Assembly: GCA_021807655.1 (NCBI GenBank)
Contig: JAKBCT010000068.1
Location: 1-5,768 of the forward strand
Reading direction: 5' to 3'
DNA length: 5,768 nt
Source: Actinomycetes bacterium
GTDB lineage: Bacteria; Actinomycetota; Acidimicrobiia; Acidimicrobiales; RAAP-2
Below, piece after piece: positions 1 through 5,321 of this stretch. The first letter of the stretch is position 1; every line of letters starts with the position of its first letter. The translations under genes were made by a program, and so were the position numbers. The notes below the pieces were generated by a model. It searched no databases and was not told the DNA's origin. It worked only from the letters and a program-made list of their open reading frames with translations.

Positions 1-312
1 GATACCGCCTTTTCGGCCGTGGCGCCGTTCCTCGGTGACGTCGACGTGCTGCTACTGATGACCGTGTTCCCGGGATTCGGTGGTCAGCGATTCATCACCG
101 ACGTCATGAGCAAGGTCCGCGAGGCGCGAGCCGAGCTCACGAGACAGGCGTTGCCCGTGGACCTCGAAGTTGACGGGGGAATCGATGAAGACACCGCTGG
201 CGTCGCGGTGCGAGCCGGCGCCAACGTCCTGGTGGCGGGTTCAGCAATCTTTGCGCGCGCCGATCCGTTGCTCGCGGCGCGAACGCTGCGACGACTGGCC
301 AGTGACGCATGA
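1..312 (+). CDS. rpe: Ribulose-phosphate 3-epimerase, C-terminal part
   Basis: This is the 3' part of a gene that begins before the window; 103 residues are visible in the frame starting at base 1. Rpe interconverts D-ribulose 5-phosphate and D-xylulose 5-phosphate in the pentose phosphate pathway, in the cytoplasm, on a TIM-barrel fold. Visible family signatures are MTVFPGFGGQ (visible residues 20-29, the phosphate/metal-binding loop), VDGGI (57-61, containing the catalytic and metal-binding aspartate) and VLVAGSAIF (76-84, the C-terminal phosphate-binding loop). The usual Asn of MTVNPGFGG is Phe here, a position that varies among actinobacteria. The TGA at 310-312 overlaps the ribD ATG by four bases (ATGA), so the two genes are probably cotranscribed and translationally coupled. 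Ribulose 5-phosphate is also the substrate of the RibB domain encoded further down, so the link is metabolic as well as positional. Confidence 0.95.
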   Translation, partial: DTAFSAVAPFLGDVDVLLLMTVFPGFGGQRFITDVMSKVREARAELTRQALPVDLEVDGGIDEDTAGVAVRAGANVLVAGSAIFARADPLLAARTLRRLASDA

Positions 313-1292
313 CCGACGTCGAGGAGTTGATGCGTCGAGCGATCGAGGAGAGTGAGCAGGCCCGCTTTCATGCGCCACCCAACCCGTGGGTTGGCGCGTT
401 GGTAGTGGACCAACACGGTGCGGTCGTGGCCGCTGGCCATACCCAAGTCCCCGGCGACGCGCACGCGGAAGTCGTCGCCCTGCGCCGGGCCGGCGAACGT
501 GCCCGCGGTGCCACGCTGATCGTAACGCTCGAGCCCTGCAACCACCACGGGCGCACCGGTCCGTGCACCGACGCGATCGTCGCCGCCGGCGTAGCCCGCG
601 TGGTCGTTGGCGTGCTCGACCCCGATCACCGGGTGTCGGGAGCTGGCGTTGGCGCGCTGCGCGCAGCGGGCGTCGACGTTGCGGTGGGTGTCGAGGCGTC
701 AGCCGTCAGTGAGCGCTTGGCCCCGTACCTGTGGCATCGGGCGACCGGTCGACCCTTCGTGGTGCTGAAGGTGGCCGCCACCCTGGACGGGGCCGTCGCG
801 ATGAGCGACGGTTCGAGCCAGTGGATCACCGGTGAAGCGGCGCGTCGTGACGCGCACGTGCTGCGAGCGCGCAGTCAGGCGATCATCGTGGGGGCCGGCA
901 CCGTACGACGTGACGACCCGCGCCTGACCGCCAGACTCGGTGACGTGGTCCTCGAACCGCTGCGCGTGGTGCTGGGGGTCGCGCCACCGTCGGCCCACGT
1001 TCGCCCGTGCTGGGAGCGATCGGGGGATCTGGGCGCCGTGCTGGACGAACTCGGCGCGGCCGGCGTGCTCCAAGTGCTCGTCGAGGGCGGGCCGTCGACC
1101 GCGAGTGCCTTCGTCGAGGCTGGACTCGTGAACCGGATCGTCTGGTACGTCGCGCCAGCGCTCGCGGGTTCGGTGGGGACGCGCGGTGCCCTCAGCGAGC
1201 TGGGAACGGCCACGATTGGCGCGCTGCGGCGCGGTCGATTGGTAGAGGTTCGGGCCGTCGGCGAAGATGTTCGAATCGAAGTGGAGGTCTGA
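309..1292 (+). CDS. ribD: Bifunctional riboflavin biosynthesis protein RibD (deaminase/reductase)
   Basis: This 327-residue protein carries out the second and third steps of the GTP branch of riboflavin synthesis. It deaminates the pyrimidine released by GTP cyclohydrolase II and then reduces the ribosyl chain with NADPH. The N-terminal deaminase domain (about 1-145) has NPWVG (25-29), HAE (52-54: zinc ligand His plus catalytic Glu) and PCNHHGRTGPC (76-86: zinc ligands C77 and C86). The C-terminal reductase domain (about 148-327) has KVAATLDG (154-161), QWIT (171-174), GAGTVRRDDPRLTAR (195-209) and VLVEGGP (256-262). The total is shorter than E. coli RibD (about 367). The shortfall lies in the reductase between LRVVLG (218-223) and the EGG loop. 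The ATG overlaps the rpe stop by four bases and has no strong ribosome-binding site, so coupled re-initiation is likely. The TGA overlaps the next start by one base. Confidence 0.95.
   Translation: MTDVEELMRRAIEESEQARFHAPPNPWVGALVVDQHGAVVAAGHTQVPGDAHAEVVALRRAGERARGATLIVTLEPCNHHGRTGPCTDAIVAAGVARVVVGVLDPDHRVSGAGVGALRAAGVDVAVGVEASAVSERLAPYLWHRATGRPFVVLKVAATLDGAVAMSDGSSQWITGEAARRDAHVLRARSQAIIVGAGTVRRDDPRLTARLGDVVLEPLRVVLGVAPPSAHVRPCWERSGDLGAVLDELGAAGVLQVLVEGGPSTASAFVEAGLVNRIVWYVAPALAGSVGTRGALSELGTATIGALRRGRLVEVRAVGEDVRIEVEV
1283..1287 (+). promoter_or_regulatory. Shine-Dalgarno site of ribBA
   Basis: GGAGG lies inside the last codons of ribD, four bases before the ATG at 1292. It decides the ribBA start: the reading frame stays open upstream to 1007, but that extension overlaps ribD and lacks RibB homology. 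Confidence 0.7.
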
Positions 1293-2512
1293 TGGCACTG
1301 TCAACGATCGAGGAGGCGGTGCAAGAGTTGCGCCGTGGTGGCATGGTCGTCGTCGTCGACGACGAAGACCGAGAGAACGAAGGTGACCTCATCATGGCGG
1401 CCGAGGACGTCACCGCCGAGTCGATGGCGTTTTTTCTCGAGCACACGTCGGGCGTCTTCTGCGTGCCACTCGAGTCGACGAGGGCCGACGAGCTCGATCT
1501 ACCACTGATGGTCATCGCCAATACCGAGGCGCAGCGAACGGCCTTCACCGTGACCGTTGACTATCGTCACGGCACGACCACGGGCATTTCGGCCCACGAC
1601 CGCGCCGCCACGGTTCGCGCGTTGATCGACCCCGCGACATCACCGAGCGACCTGAGCCGCCCGGGGCACATCTTCCCCTTGCGTTACCGCACCGGTGGCG
1701 TCCTGAAGCGGGCCGGTCATACCGAGGCGACGGTCGACCTGTGTCGACTGGCGGGAAAGTTCCCCTCGGGTGTGCTGTGCGAGATCGTGAGCGCTGACAA
1801 GTCCGATATGGCTCGATTGCCCGAGTTGGAGCAGTTTGCGCTGCGCCATAACCTGCCGATCGTGACCATCGCTGACCTCATCCGGTATCGCCGTCACCAC
1901 GAAAAGCTGGTCAGCCGGGTCGCGGAGGCCACGCTGCCGACCAACGTGGGTACCTTTCAGGCACTGGTCTTCGAATCGGTGCTCGACGGCGAGCAGCACC
2001 TCGCACTCGTGTACGGCGATATCGCGTCGGCGTCGAACGTGCTGGTTCGCGTCCACTCGGAGTGCCTGACCGGCGACGCGCTCGGTTCGCTGCGCTGCGA
2101 CTGTGGTCCTCAATTGCAGACCGCGATGGCCAAGATAGCGGCCGAAGGTGCCGGCGTGATCGTCTACTTGCGCGGTCACGAGGGCCGAGGCATCGGTCTG
2201 GGCCACAAGATTCGCGCCTACGCACTCCAAGAAGATGGTCACGACACCGTCGACGCGAACCTGGAACTGGGACTCCCGGTCGATTCGCGCGAGTACGGGA
2301 TCGGGGCGCAGATCCTCGTGGACCTCGGGGTGACGTCGATGCGCCTGATGACGAACAATCCCAGCAAGTACGGGGGGCTGGAGGGATTCGGCCTGAACAT
2401 CGTCGAGCGCGTGGCCATTGAGAGTAGCCCGACACCATTCAATATCGACTACCTGCGAACGAAACGAGAACGCATGGGTCATCTCCTCGGGGGTCTCGAT
2501 GACGTCCGATGA
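1292..2512 (+). CDS. ribBA: Bifunctional RibBA: DHBP synthase / GTP cyclohydrolase II
   Basis: This 406-residue fusion supplies both precursors of riboflavin. The N-terminal RibB domain (about 1-205) converts ribulose 5-phosphate to 3,4-dihydroxy-2-butanone 4-phosphate and formate. It shows DDEDRENEGDLI (23-34, acidic metal-binding loop), HTSG, HGTTTGIS (93-100), SRPGHIFPL and AGHTEA. The C-terminal RibA domain (about 206-406) opens the GTP imidazole ring to start the pyrimidine branch. Its zinc ligands are C258, C269 and C271 in the motif CLTGDALGSLRCDC. It also has the substrate loop RGHEGRGIGL, the catalytic stretch DSREYGIGAQ and the conserved TNNPSKYGGL. Both active sites look intact and the length is normal for RibBA. 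The ATG shares one base with the ribD stop (TGATG) and follows a GGAGG. The 3' end overlaps ribH by 14 bases. Both substrates are central metabolites, and rpe in the same operon acts on one of them. Confidence 0.96.
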   Translation: MALSTIEEAVQELRRGGMVVVVDDEDRENEGDLIMAAEDVTAESMAFFLEHTSGVFCVPLESTRADELDLPLMVIANTEAQRTAFTVTVDYRHGTTTGISAHDRAATVRALIDPATSPSDLSRPGHIFPLRYRTGGVLKRAGHTEATVDLCRLAGKFPSGVLCEIVSADKSDMARLPELEQFALRHNLPIVTIADLIRYRRHHEKLVSRVAEATLPTNVGTFQALVFESVLDGEQHLALVYGDIASASNVLVRVHSECLTGDALGSLRCDCGPQLQTAMAKIAAEGAGVIVYLRGHEGRGIGLGHKIRAYALQEDGHDTVDANLELGLPVDSREYGIGAQILVDLGVTSMRLMTNNPSKYGGLEGFGLNIVERVAIESSPTPFNIDYLRTKRERMGHLLGGLDDVR

Positions 2513-3032
2513 CCAGACCGCGTTCGATCCCGTCCGCGGCGAGGCGCTTCGCAAGCTGGTCGGGGCCTATCTCGAGGGGGGGCACGACGGACGAGGATTG
2601 CGCGTCGCCATTGTGGCCGCGCGCTTCAACGGCGCCGTGACGACGCGGCTGCTCGAAGGGGCACTGGCCGCACTCGACGAAGCCGGTGTAGCGTCGTCGG
2701 ACGTCACCATCGCCTGGGTGCCCGGCGCGTACGAGATACCGATGATGGCCCTATCGTTGGCCGACGGGCCGTCAGCCGTTGACGCGGTCATCACGTTGGG
2801 AGCGGTGATCCGTGGTGAGACCGGCCACTACGACATCGTGGCCGGCGAAAGTGCACGCGGCGTTCAAGACGTGCAGCTGACCACCGGGGTGCCGGTGATT
2901 TTCGGCGTGCTCACCACCAACACCGTCGAGCAGGCGATGGCGCGCTCGGTGCCCGACTCGACCAACAAGGGACGCGAGGCTGCGCTGAGTGCGCTCGAGA
3001 TGGTCTCGCTACTTCGTCAGCGCCGGGGCTGA
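2499..3032 (+). CDS. ribH: 6,7-dimethyl-8-ribityllumazine synthase (riboflavin synthase beta)
   Basis: This 177-residue protein condenses 5-amino-6-ribitylaminouracil with 3,4-dihydroxy-2-butanone 4-phosphate to give lumazine, the immediate precursor of riboflavin. Family enzymes assemble as pentamers or 60-mer shells. Visible motifs are VAIVAARFN (36-44), AWVPGAYEIP (72-81, ligand binding), GAVIRGETGHYD (101-112, with the catalytic His at 110), GVPVIFGVLTT (130-140) and NKGREAA (156-162). The core starts near residue 33, so there is an N-terminal extension of about 30 residues compared with roughly 155-residue homologues. I chose the ATG at 2499, which overlaps the ribBA end by 14 bases behind a short G run. 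An in-frame TTG at 2418 would lie deep inside ribBA and add nothing recognisable. The TGA overlaps the next gene by one base. Confidence 0.94.
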   Translation: MTSDDQTAFDPVRGEALRKLVGAYLEGGHDGRGLRVAIVAARFNGAVTTRLLEGALAALDEAGVASSDVTIAWVPGAYEIPMMALSLADGPSAVDAVITLGAVIRGETGHYDIVAGESARGVQDVQLTTGVPVIFGVLTTNTVEQAMARSVPDSTNKGREAALSALEMVSLLRQRRG

Positions 3033-3235
3033 TGCTCGTCACGGGTGTGGTAGTCGACTTCGACGAGCGTCGCGGCGACGGCTGGCTCGACGACGGTGAT
3101 CAGCGCTGGTACTTCCACTGCGTGGGCATCGCCGATGGCTCGCGACGCATCGAGAACGGTACGGTCGCGGTTGGCGTGCGAATCGTCGGGCACCTCGGCC
3201 GCGACGAGGTGACCGACGTGCGCGCTGGCGCCTAA
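3032..3235 (+). CDS. Small cold-shock-domain-like protein
   Basis: This is a 67-residue protein whose ATG shares one base with the ribH stop (TGATG), which makes it the last gene of the riboflavin operon. The pattern matches a single cold-shock (OB-fold) domain: TGVVVDFDERRGDGWL (4-19) aligns by eye with the first strands and RNP1 (KGFGFI in CspA), and WYFHC (26-30) aligns with RNP2 (VFVHF). A closing strand pair follows (VAVGVRIVGHLGRDEVTDV, 45-63). The aromatic residues that stack on nucleic acid are partly replaced: the RNP1 core reads GDGWL rather than GFGFI. RNA binding is therefore plausible but not assured. A role in folding or controlling the operon mRNA is inference from position only. 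The TAA at 3233-3235 overlaps the stop codon of the convergent gene. I give no gene symbol because this is not an ordinary CspA. Confidence 0.8.
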   Translation: MLVTGVVVDFDERRGDGWLDDGDQRWYFHCVGIADGSRRIENGTVAVGVRIVGHLGRDEVTDVRAGA

Positions 3236-3522
3236 GCCCGCTCGCTCGAGCGCGCCGCTCGTACGTAGACCTGCTGGACCTCGGCCAGTGCGCTGCGGTA
3301 GAGGTCGACGTGTTCGCCCAGACGCTCACCACCTTCGCGGATCACCGCGCCAACGATGTCAATCACGAGTTGGGCGGCCGGCAGGTTCGCTGGTGTGGCG
3401 GCGAGGTGTACCGCCGCCAATTGGATCAAGTGCAAGATGTGGTTTCCGAGGATCGTTTCGACGGCCGTCGTGCGCAGCCATTCCATCTCGTCGAGTGAGC
3501 TGGTGTGCGCAGGCTCGTCCAC
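3232..3522 (-). CDS. DUF1844-like small protein
   Basis: This 96-residue cytoplasmic protein has no enzymatic motif, signal peptide or membrane segment. It is mostly amphipathic helix. The region ILHLIQLAAVHL (29-40), then a QLVIDIVGAVI helix (51-61), GERLGEH (65-71) and a final helix ending in YV (86-87) resemble the DUF1844 family by eye. That family is commonly found near infC in actinobacteria, and infC lies about 1.9 kb away here, which supports the call. Its function is unknown. The start used is GTG at 3522, preceded by GGAG only two bases away. An in-frame ATG at 3486 would give an 84-residue protein that keeps the whole conserved core but has a poor ribosome-binding site. The TAG stop (3232-3234) overlaps the opposing TAA. 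It lies 54 bases downstream of the membrane-protein gene and is probably cotranscribed with it. Confidence 0.65.
   Translation of the reverse strand: MDEPAHTSSLDEMEWLRTTAVETILGNHILHLIQLAAVHLAATPANLPAAQLVIDIVGAVIREGGERLGEHVDLYRSALAEVQQVYVRAARSSERA
3247..3261 (+). terminator. Possible U-less terminator hairpin after the rib operon
   Basis: CGAGCG (3247-3252) and CGCTCG (3256-3261) form a perfect six-pair stem with a three-base loop, starting 12 bases after the TAA of the cold-shock-like gene. No T-run follows, so it is at best a U-less hairpin of the kind proposed in actinobacteria. It lies inside the 3' coding end of the convergent gene, so the repeat may simply reflect arginine/serine codons. 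This is the only stem I see near the operon end. Confidence 0.22.
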
Positions 3523-3576
3523 GACTCCACGGTAGTGGTCGGTCGCAAAGTGGCGCGACCCCGATCGAGGTCGACC
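3523..3576 (-). repeat. Short intergenic spacer with three inverted repeats
   Basis: The 54-base spacer between the two minus-strand genes is almost entirely self-complementary. CCAC/GTGG (3527-3530 and 3535-3538) is a small stem. GGTCGC/GCGACC (3541-3546 and 3555-3560) is a perfect six-pair stem with an eight-base loop. GAGGTCGACCTC (3567-3578) is a perfect palindrome reaching over the stop codon of the membrane gene. The small stem sits next to the GGAG before the GTG start at 3522. None is followed by a T-run. The spacer could tune translation or stability between the two genes; no promoter is evident. Confidence 0.45.
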
Positions 3577-5046
3577 TCAGCCGGCGACGGCGGCGGCGGG
3601 GCGAAACGCGGCCGCGAGGGGCGCGCCGAGAAGCCAGAGGACCCAAGGCACCAACACCGCCTGCCACGCCCAGCCGGGTACCGCGAGCGCGTGATGGACG
3701 AATGGCGAGGCGAACACGACGTTGACCGTGATCAAGGCAACGCCGTAGGTAATGGCCCCCCAGCGTACGTGGTGGCCAAGCGCCCCCTGCAGAATCCTCG
3801 CGACGACGACCGCGGCGACGGCCGTGATGAAGACAACGTGCACGGCGGAGGCGGACTGCGGCGCGGGATAGAACGCAATGCCGCTCAGACTCAGCCAGAC
3901 GAGGGTGGTCGCGCGTAGTCGCCCCTGAAGCACGTCTAGGACCACCAGCATCACCGCCGCGGCGGCGAAGTAGTACCCGAAGAGGTTGACCTCGAACACC
4001 AGGCGCAGGGTGAGGCCGACGCCAACCAATGAAACCAGGGTGAGCGGATCCGACGCCAACTCGGGGCGTCGCGCCACGGCCCGCGCGAGCACCATCGCGA
4101 CGACCACCGGCGCCGCGCGCGTGAGCACAAAGAGGAGTGATCCGTGTAAATGCAGTTCCCACAGCACGGTGCCGCCGCGCGACGTGAAGAGATTCGCGCC
4201 CAGCGTGATACGGTCCGACCCGAAGAGCAAGACGCGAAGCGCCGATAGTGACGACACGCGGTACAGAGCGACGCTCACCGGAATCAGCACGGCGCCCACG
4301 GCGAATACGAGCCGCCGACGTTCGCGAGCGGGCAGGATGACCACCAACGGCGCGATCGCCAGTAGTGCGAACTGCTGTGACGCGAAGGCGACCGCGAGCA
4401 GCACCCCGGCCAAGCCCCAGCGTGCGCGCAGCCCCGCGCCGAGCGCGGCGAGGATCAGTCCCAACGCAATGAGGTCCTGAGGATGAAAGTAGTCGATGAA
4501 AGCCGAAATGACCGGTGGCGCGAGCAGGAGCAGCGCGACGGTGATCGGTTCCCACACGCTGCGGCCCGGGCCGCGCGCGCGAATCAGGAAGACAGCGCCA
4601 ATGGCGAGCGCGAGGGGTGCCACGTAACTGAACTGCAAGGTCGGCGTGATGGCGTTGGCGAACGTGGCCCAGTGCACGATCGACGCCGCCGCCGAGGCGC
4701 AGTGGGGGCCCAACGCGGCGCCGCTGGGAAACGCGACCGCGCTGCCAAGGTGCAGCAGCGCCACGGGTCCCGCCGTGAGAAATGCGTAGAGCGGCGCCCC
4801 GAAGGGATTTCCATCAACCCCGCCACTGGGGAATGCGCAGGCGAGCGAGCCATGGGCGATGGCCCACGAGGGAACAATCACCTCGAAGGAGTCTCCCGAA
4901 TCGATGCCGCCGAGCACTCGCACGAGTCCGTACGCCAGCACGCCAATGAGCGTCCAGGTCAAGACTCGTTGGCGGCGAGTGAGGGGATACCCCAGGAATC
5001 GACTGAGCTGGATCGGCCGGTGACGTTGGTTCACCGGCCGCACCAC
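3577..5046 (-). CDS. Polytopic membrane protein, possibly GT-C/GT87-type glycosyltransferase
   Basis: This 489-residue, strongly hydrophobic protein has roughly 11-13 predicted membrane helices. It has a basic N-terminus (residues 1-27), a first helix at about 28-46, then a long outside loop containing D49-S-G-D52. Helices fill the rest (for example about 138-155, 168-184, 190-206, 210-238 and 246-262). An acidic residue in the first outside loop, followed by an FHPQD motif (187-191) and a helix pair resembling GLAGVLLAVAFASQQFALLA (211-230), recalls actinobacterial GT87/DUF2029-like mannosyltransferases that use polyprenyl-phosphate sugars. This is a resemblance by eye; substrate and reaction are unknown. 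The start is uncertain: GTG at 5046 is the first standard start after the in-frame stop at 5137-5139, but no clear Shine-Dalgarno sequence precedes it. Third-position GC bias and the hydrophobic pattern support this frame over the Arg-rich overlapping frames. A DUF1844-like gene follows 54 bases later. Confidence 0.82.
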   Translation of the reverse strand: MVRPVNQRHRPIQLSRFLGYPLTRRQRVLTWTLIGVLAYGLVRVLGGIDSGDSFEVIVPSWAIAHGSLACAFPSGGVDGNPFGAPLYAFLTAGPVALLHLGSAVAFPSGAALGPHCASAAASIVHWATFANAITPTLQFSYVAPLALAIGAVFLIRARGPGRSVWEPITVALLLLAPPVISAFIDYFHPQDLIALGLILAALGAGLRARWGLAGVLLAVAFASQQFALLAIAPLVVILPARERRRLVFAVGAVLIPVSVALYRVSSLSALRVLLFGSDRITLGANLFTSRGGTVLWELHLHGSLLFVLTRAAPVVVAMVLARAVARRPELASDPLTLVSLVGVGLTLRLVFEVNLFGYYFAAAAVMLVVLDVLQGRLRATTLVWLSLSGIAFYPAPQSASAVHVVFITAVAAVVVARILQGALGHHVRWGAITYGVALITVNVVFASPFVHHALAVPGWAWQAVLVPWVLWLLGAPLAAAFRPAAAVAG

Positions 5047-5272
5047 TCGAGAAGGCGAGGCAACCGATCGCCAACAGCCCGAAGCCGCGCCGCACAGGGG
5101 GCTGTTCCGGCGACCACCAGGGGACGTCGATGACCTTTAGTCCTGATGGTGAGGTCATTCATCTGCACTGGCACTGGATACTACTCAGCGCTCCGTGCCG
5201 GTCGCTGACGACGTCGCAATCGCCAGCGGCCGAGCGAGTCCCCACCGGGACACGAGCCAGACACGCGATGTC
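5047..5272. other. Divergent intergenic region between membrane gene and infC
   Basis: No convincing gene lies here. On the minus strand, short open frames begin at ATG 5162 (about 42 codons) and ATG 5158 (114 codons, overlapping the membrane gene in another frame), but neither encodes a recognisable protein. The region contains the inverted repeat at 5130-5158 and a tandem GCACTG repeat (5165-5176). A weak TAGTAT on the minus strand (5178-5183) could be a -10 for the membrane gene, but no matching -35 is visible. I see no T-run terminator. Confidence 0.6.
5130..5158. repeat. Inverted repeat, possible operator
   Basis: ATGACCT (5130-5136) and AGGTCAT (5152-5158) are perfect seven-base inverted arms separated by 15 bases. 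The repeat lies in the divergent promoter region, 84-112 bases upstream of the membrane-gene GTG and well upstream of the candidate infC promoter. It could bind a dimeric regulator or form a stem in the minus-strand leader. No regulator family is recognisable from the arms. Confidence 0.4.
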
Positions 5273-5281
5273 TGCTAGCCT
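5273..5281 (+). promoter_or_regulatory. Candidate extended -10 promoter of infC
   Basis: TGCTAGCCT contains a TGn extension followed by TAGCCT, which fits the loose actinobacterial -10 consensus (TANNNT). There is no good TTGACA-like -35 at 16-19 bases upstream, so an extended -10 promoter would be needed. It would start transcription near 5288 and give a leader of about 125 bases before the infC AUC codon. Confidence 0.35.
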
Positions 5282-5306
5282 TAGCGGGCAGTTCACAGCA
5301 AGTGAG

Positions 5307-5321
5307 GTTGGCGATGCCAAC
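5307..5321 (+). promoter_or_regulatory. infC leader hairpin 1
   Basis: GTTGGC (5307-5312), loop GAT and GCCAAC (5316-5321) form a perfect six-pair stem with a three-base loop. The ATG of a possible leader ORF (5314-5316) sits in the loop and closing pair, so folding would affect its initiation. Confidence 0.45.

Noticed and set aside
84..629. 181-codon antisense frame across rpe and ribD
   Set aside because: It is a shadow of two conserved genes. No homology is apparent.
1007..1291. N-terminal extension of the ribBA frame upstream of ATG 1292
   Set aside because: It overlaps ribD in another frame and is Arg/Gly-rich. RibB homology begins right after the ATG at 1292, which has a GGAGG site.
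2418..2498. Upstream TTG start for ribH
   Set aside because: It would overlap ribBA by about 95 bases and add residues unlike lumazine synthase. The ATG at 2499 explains the gene.
1640..2554. Long antisense open frame (304 codons) across ribBA
   Set aside because: It is a shadow frame opposite a strongly conserved enzyme gene, with no recognisable motif.
1..3235. FMN riboswitch controlling the rib genes
   Set aside because: All junctions in the window overlap, leaving no leader space. If a riboswitch exists it must lie upstream of the window.
3359..4555. 398-codon minus-strand frame overlapping the membrane gene
   Set aside because: Its composition is Arg/Gly/Ala-rich with scattered His, typical of an alternate frame in GC-rich DNA. 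The overlapping frame has coherent membrane helices.
3986..5133. Plus-strand open frames (164 and 216 codons) opposite the membrane gene
   Set aside because: They are highly charged, low-complexity products antisense to hydrophobic codons, with no domain and no operon context.
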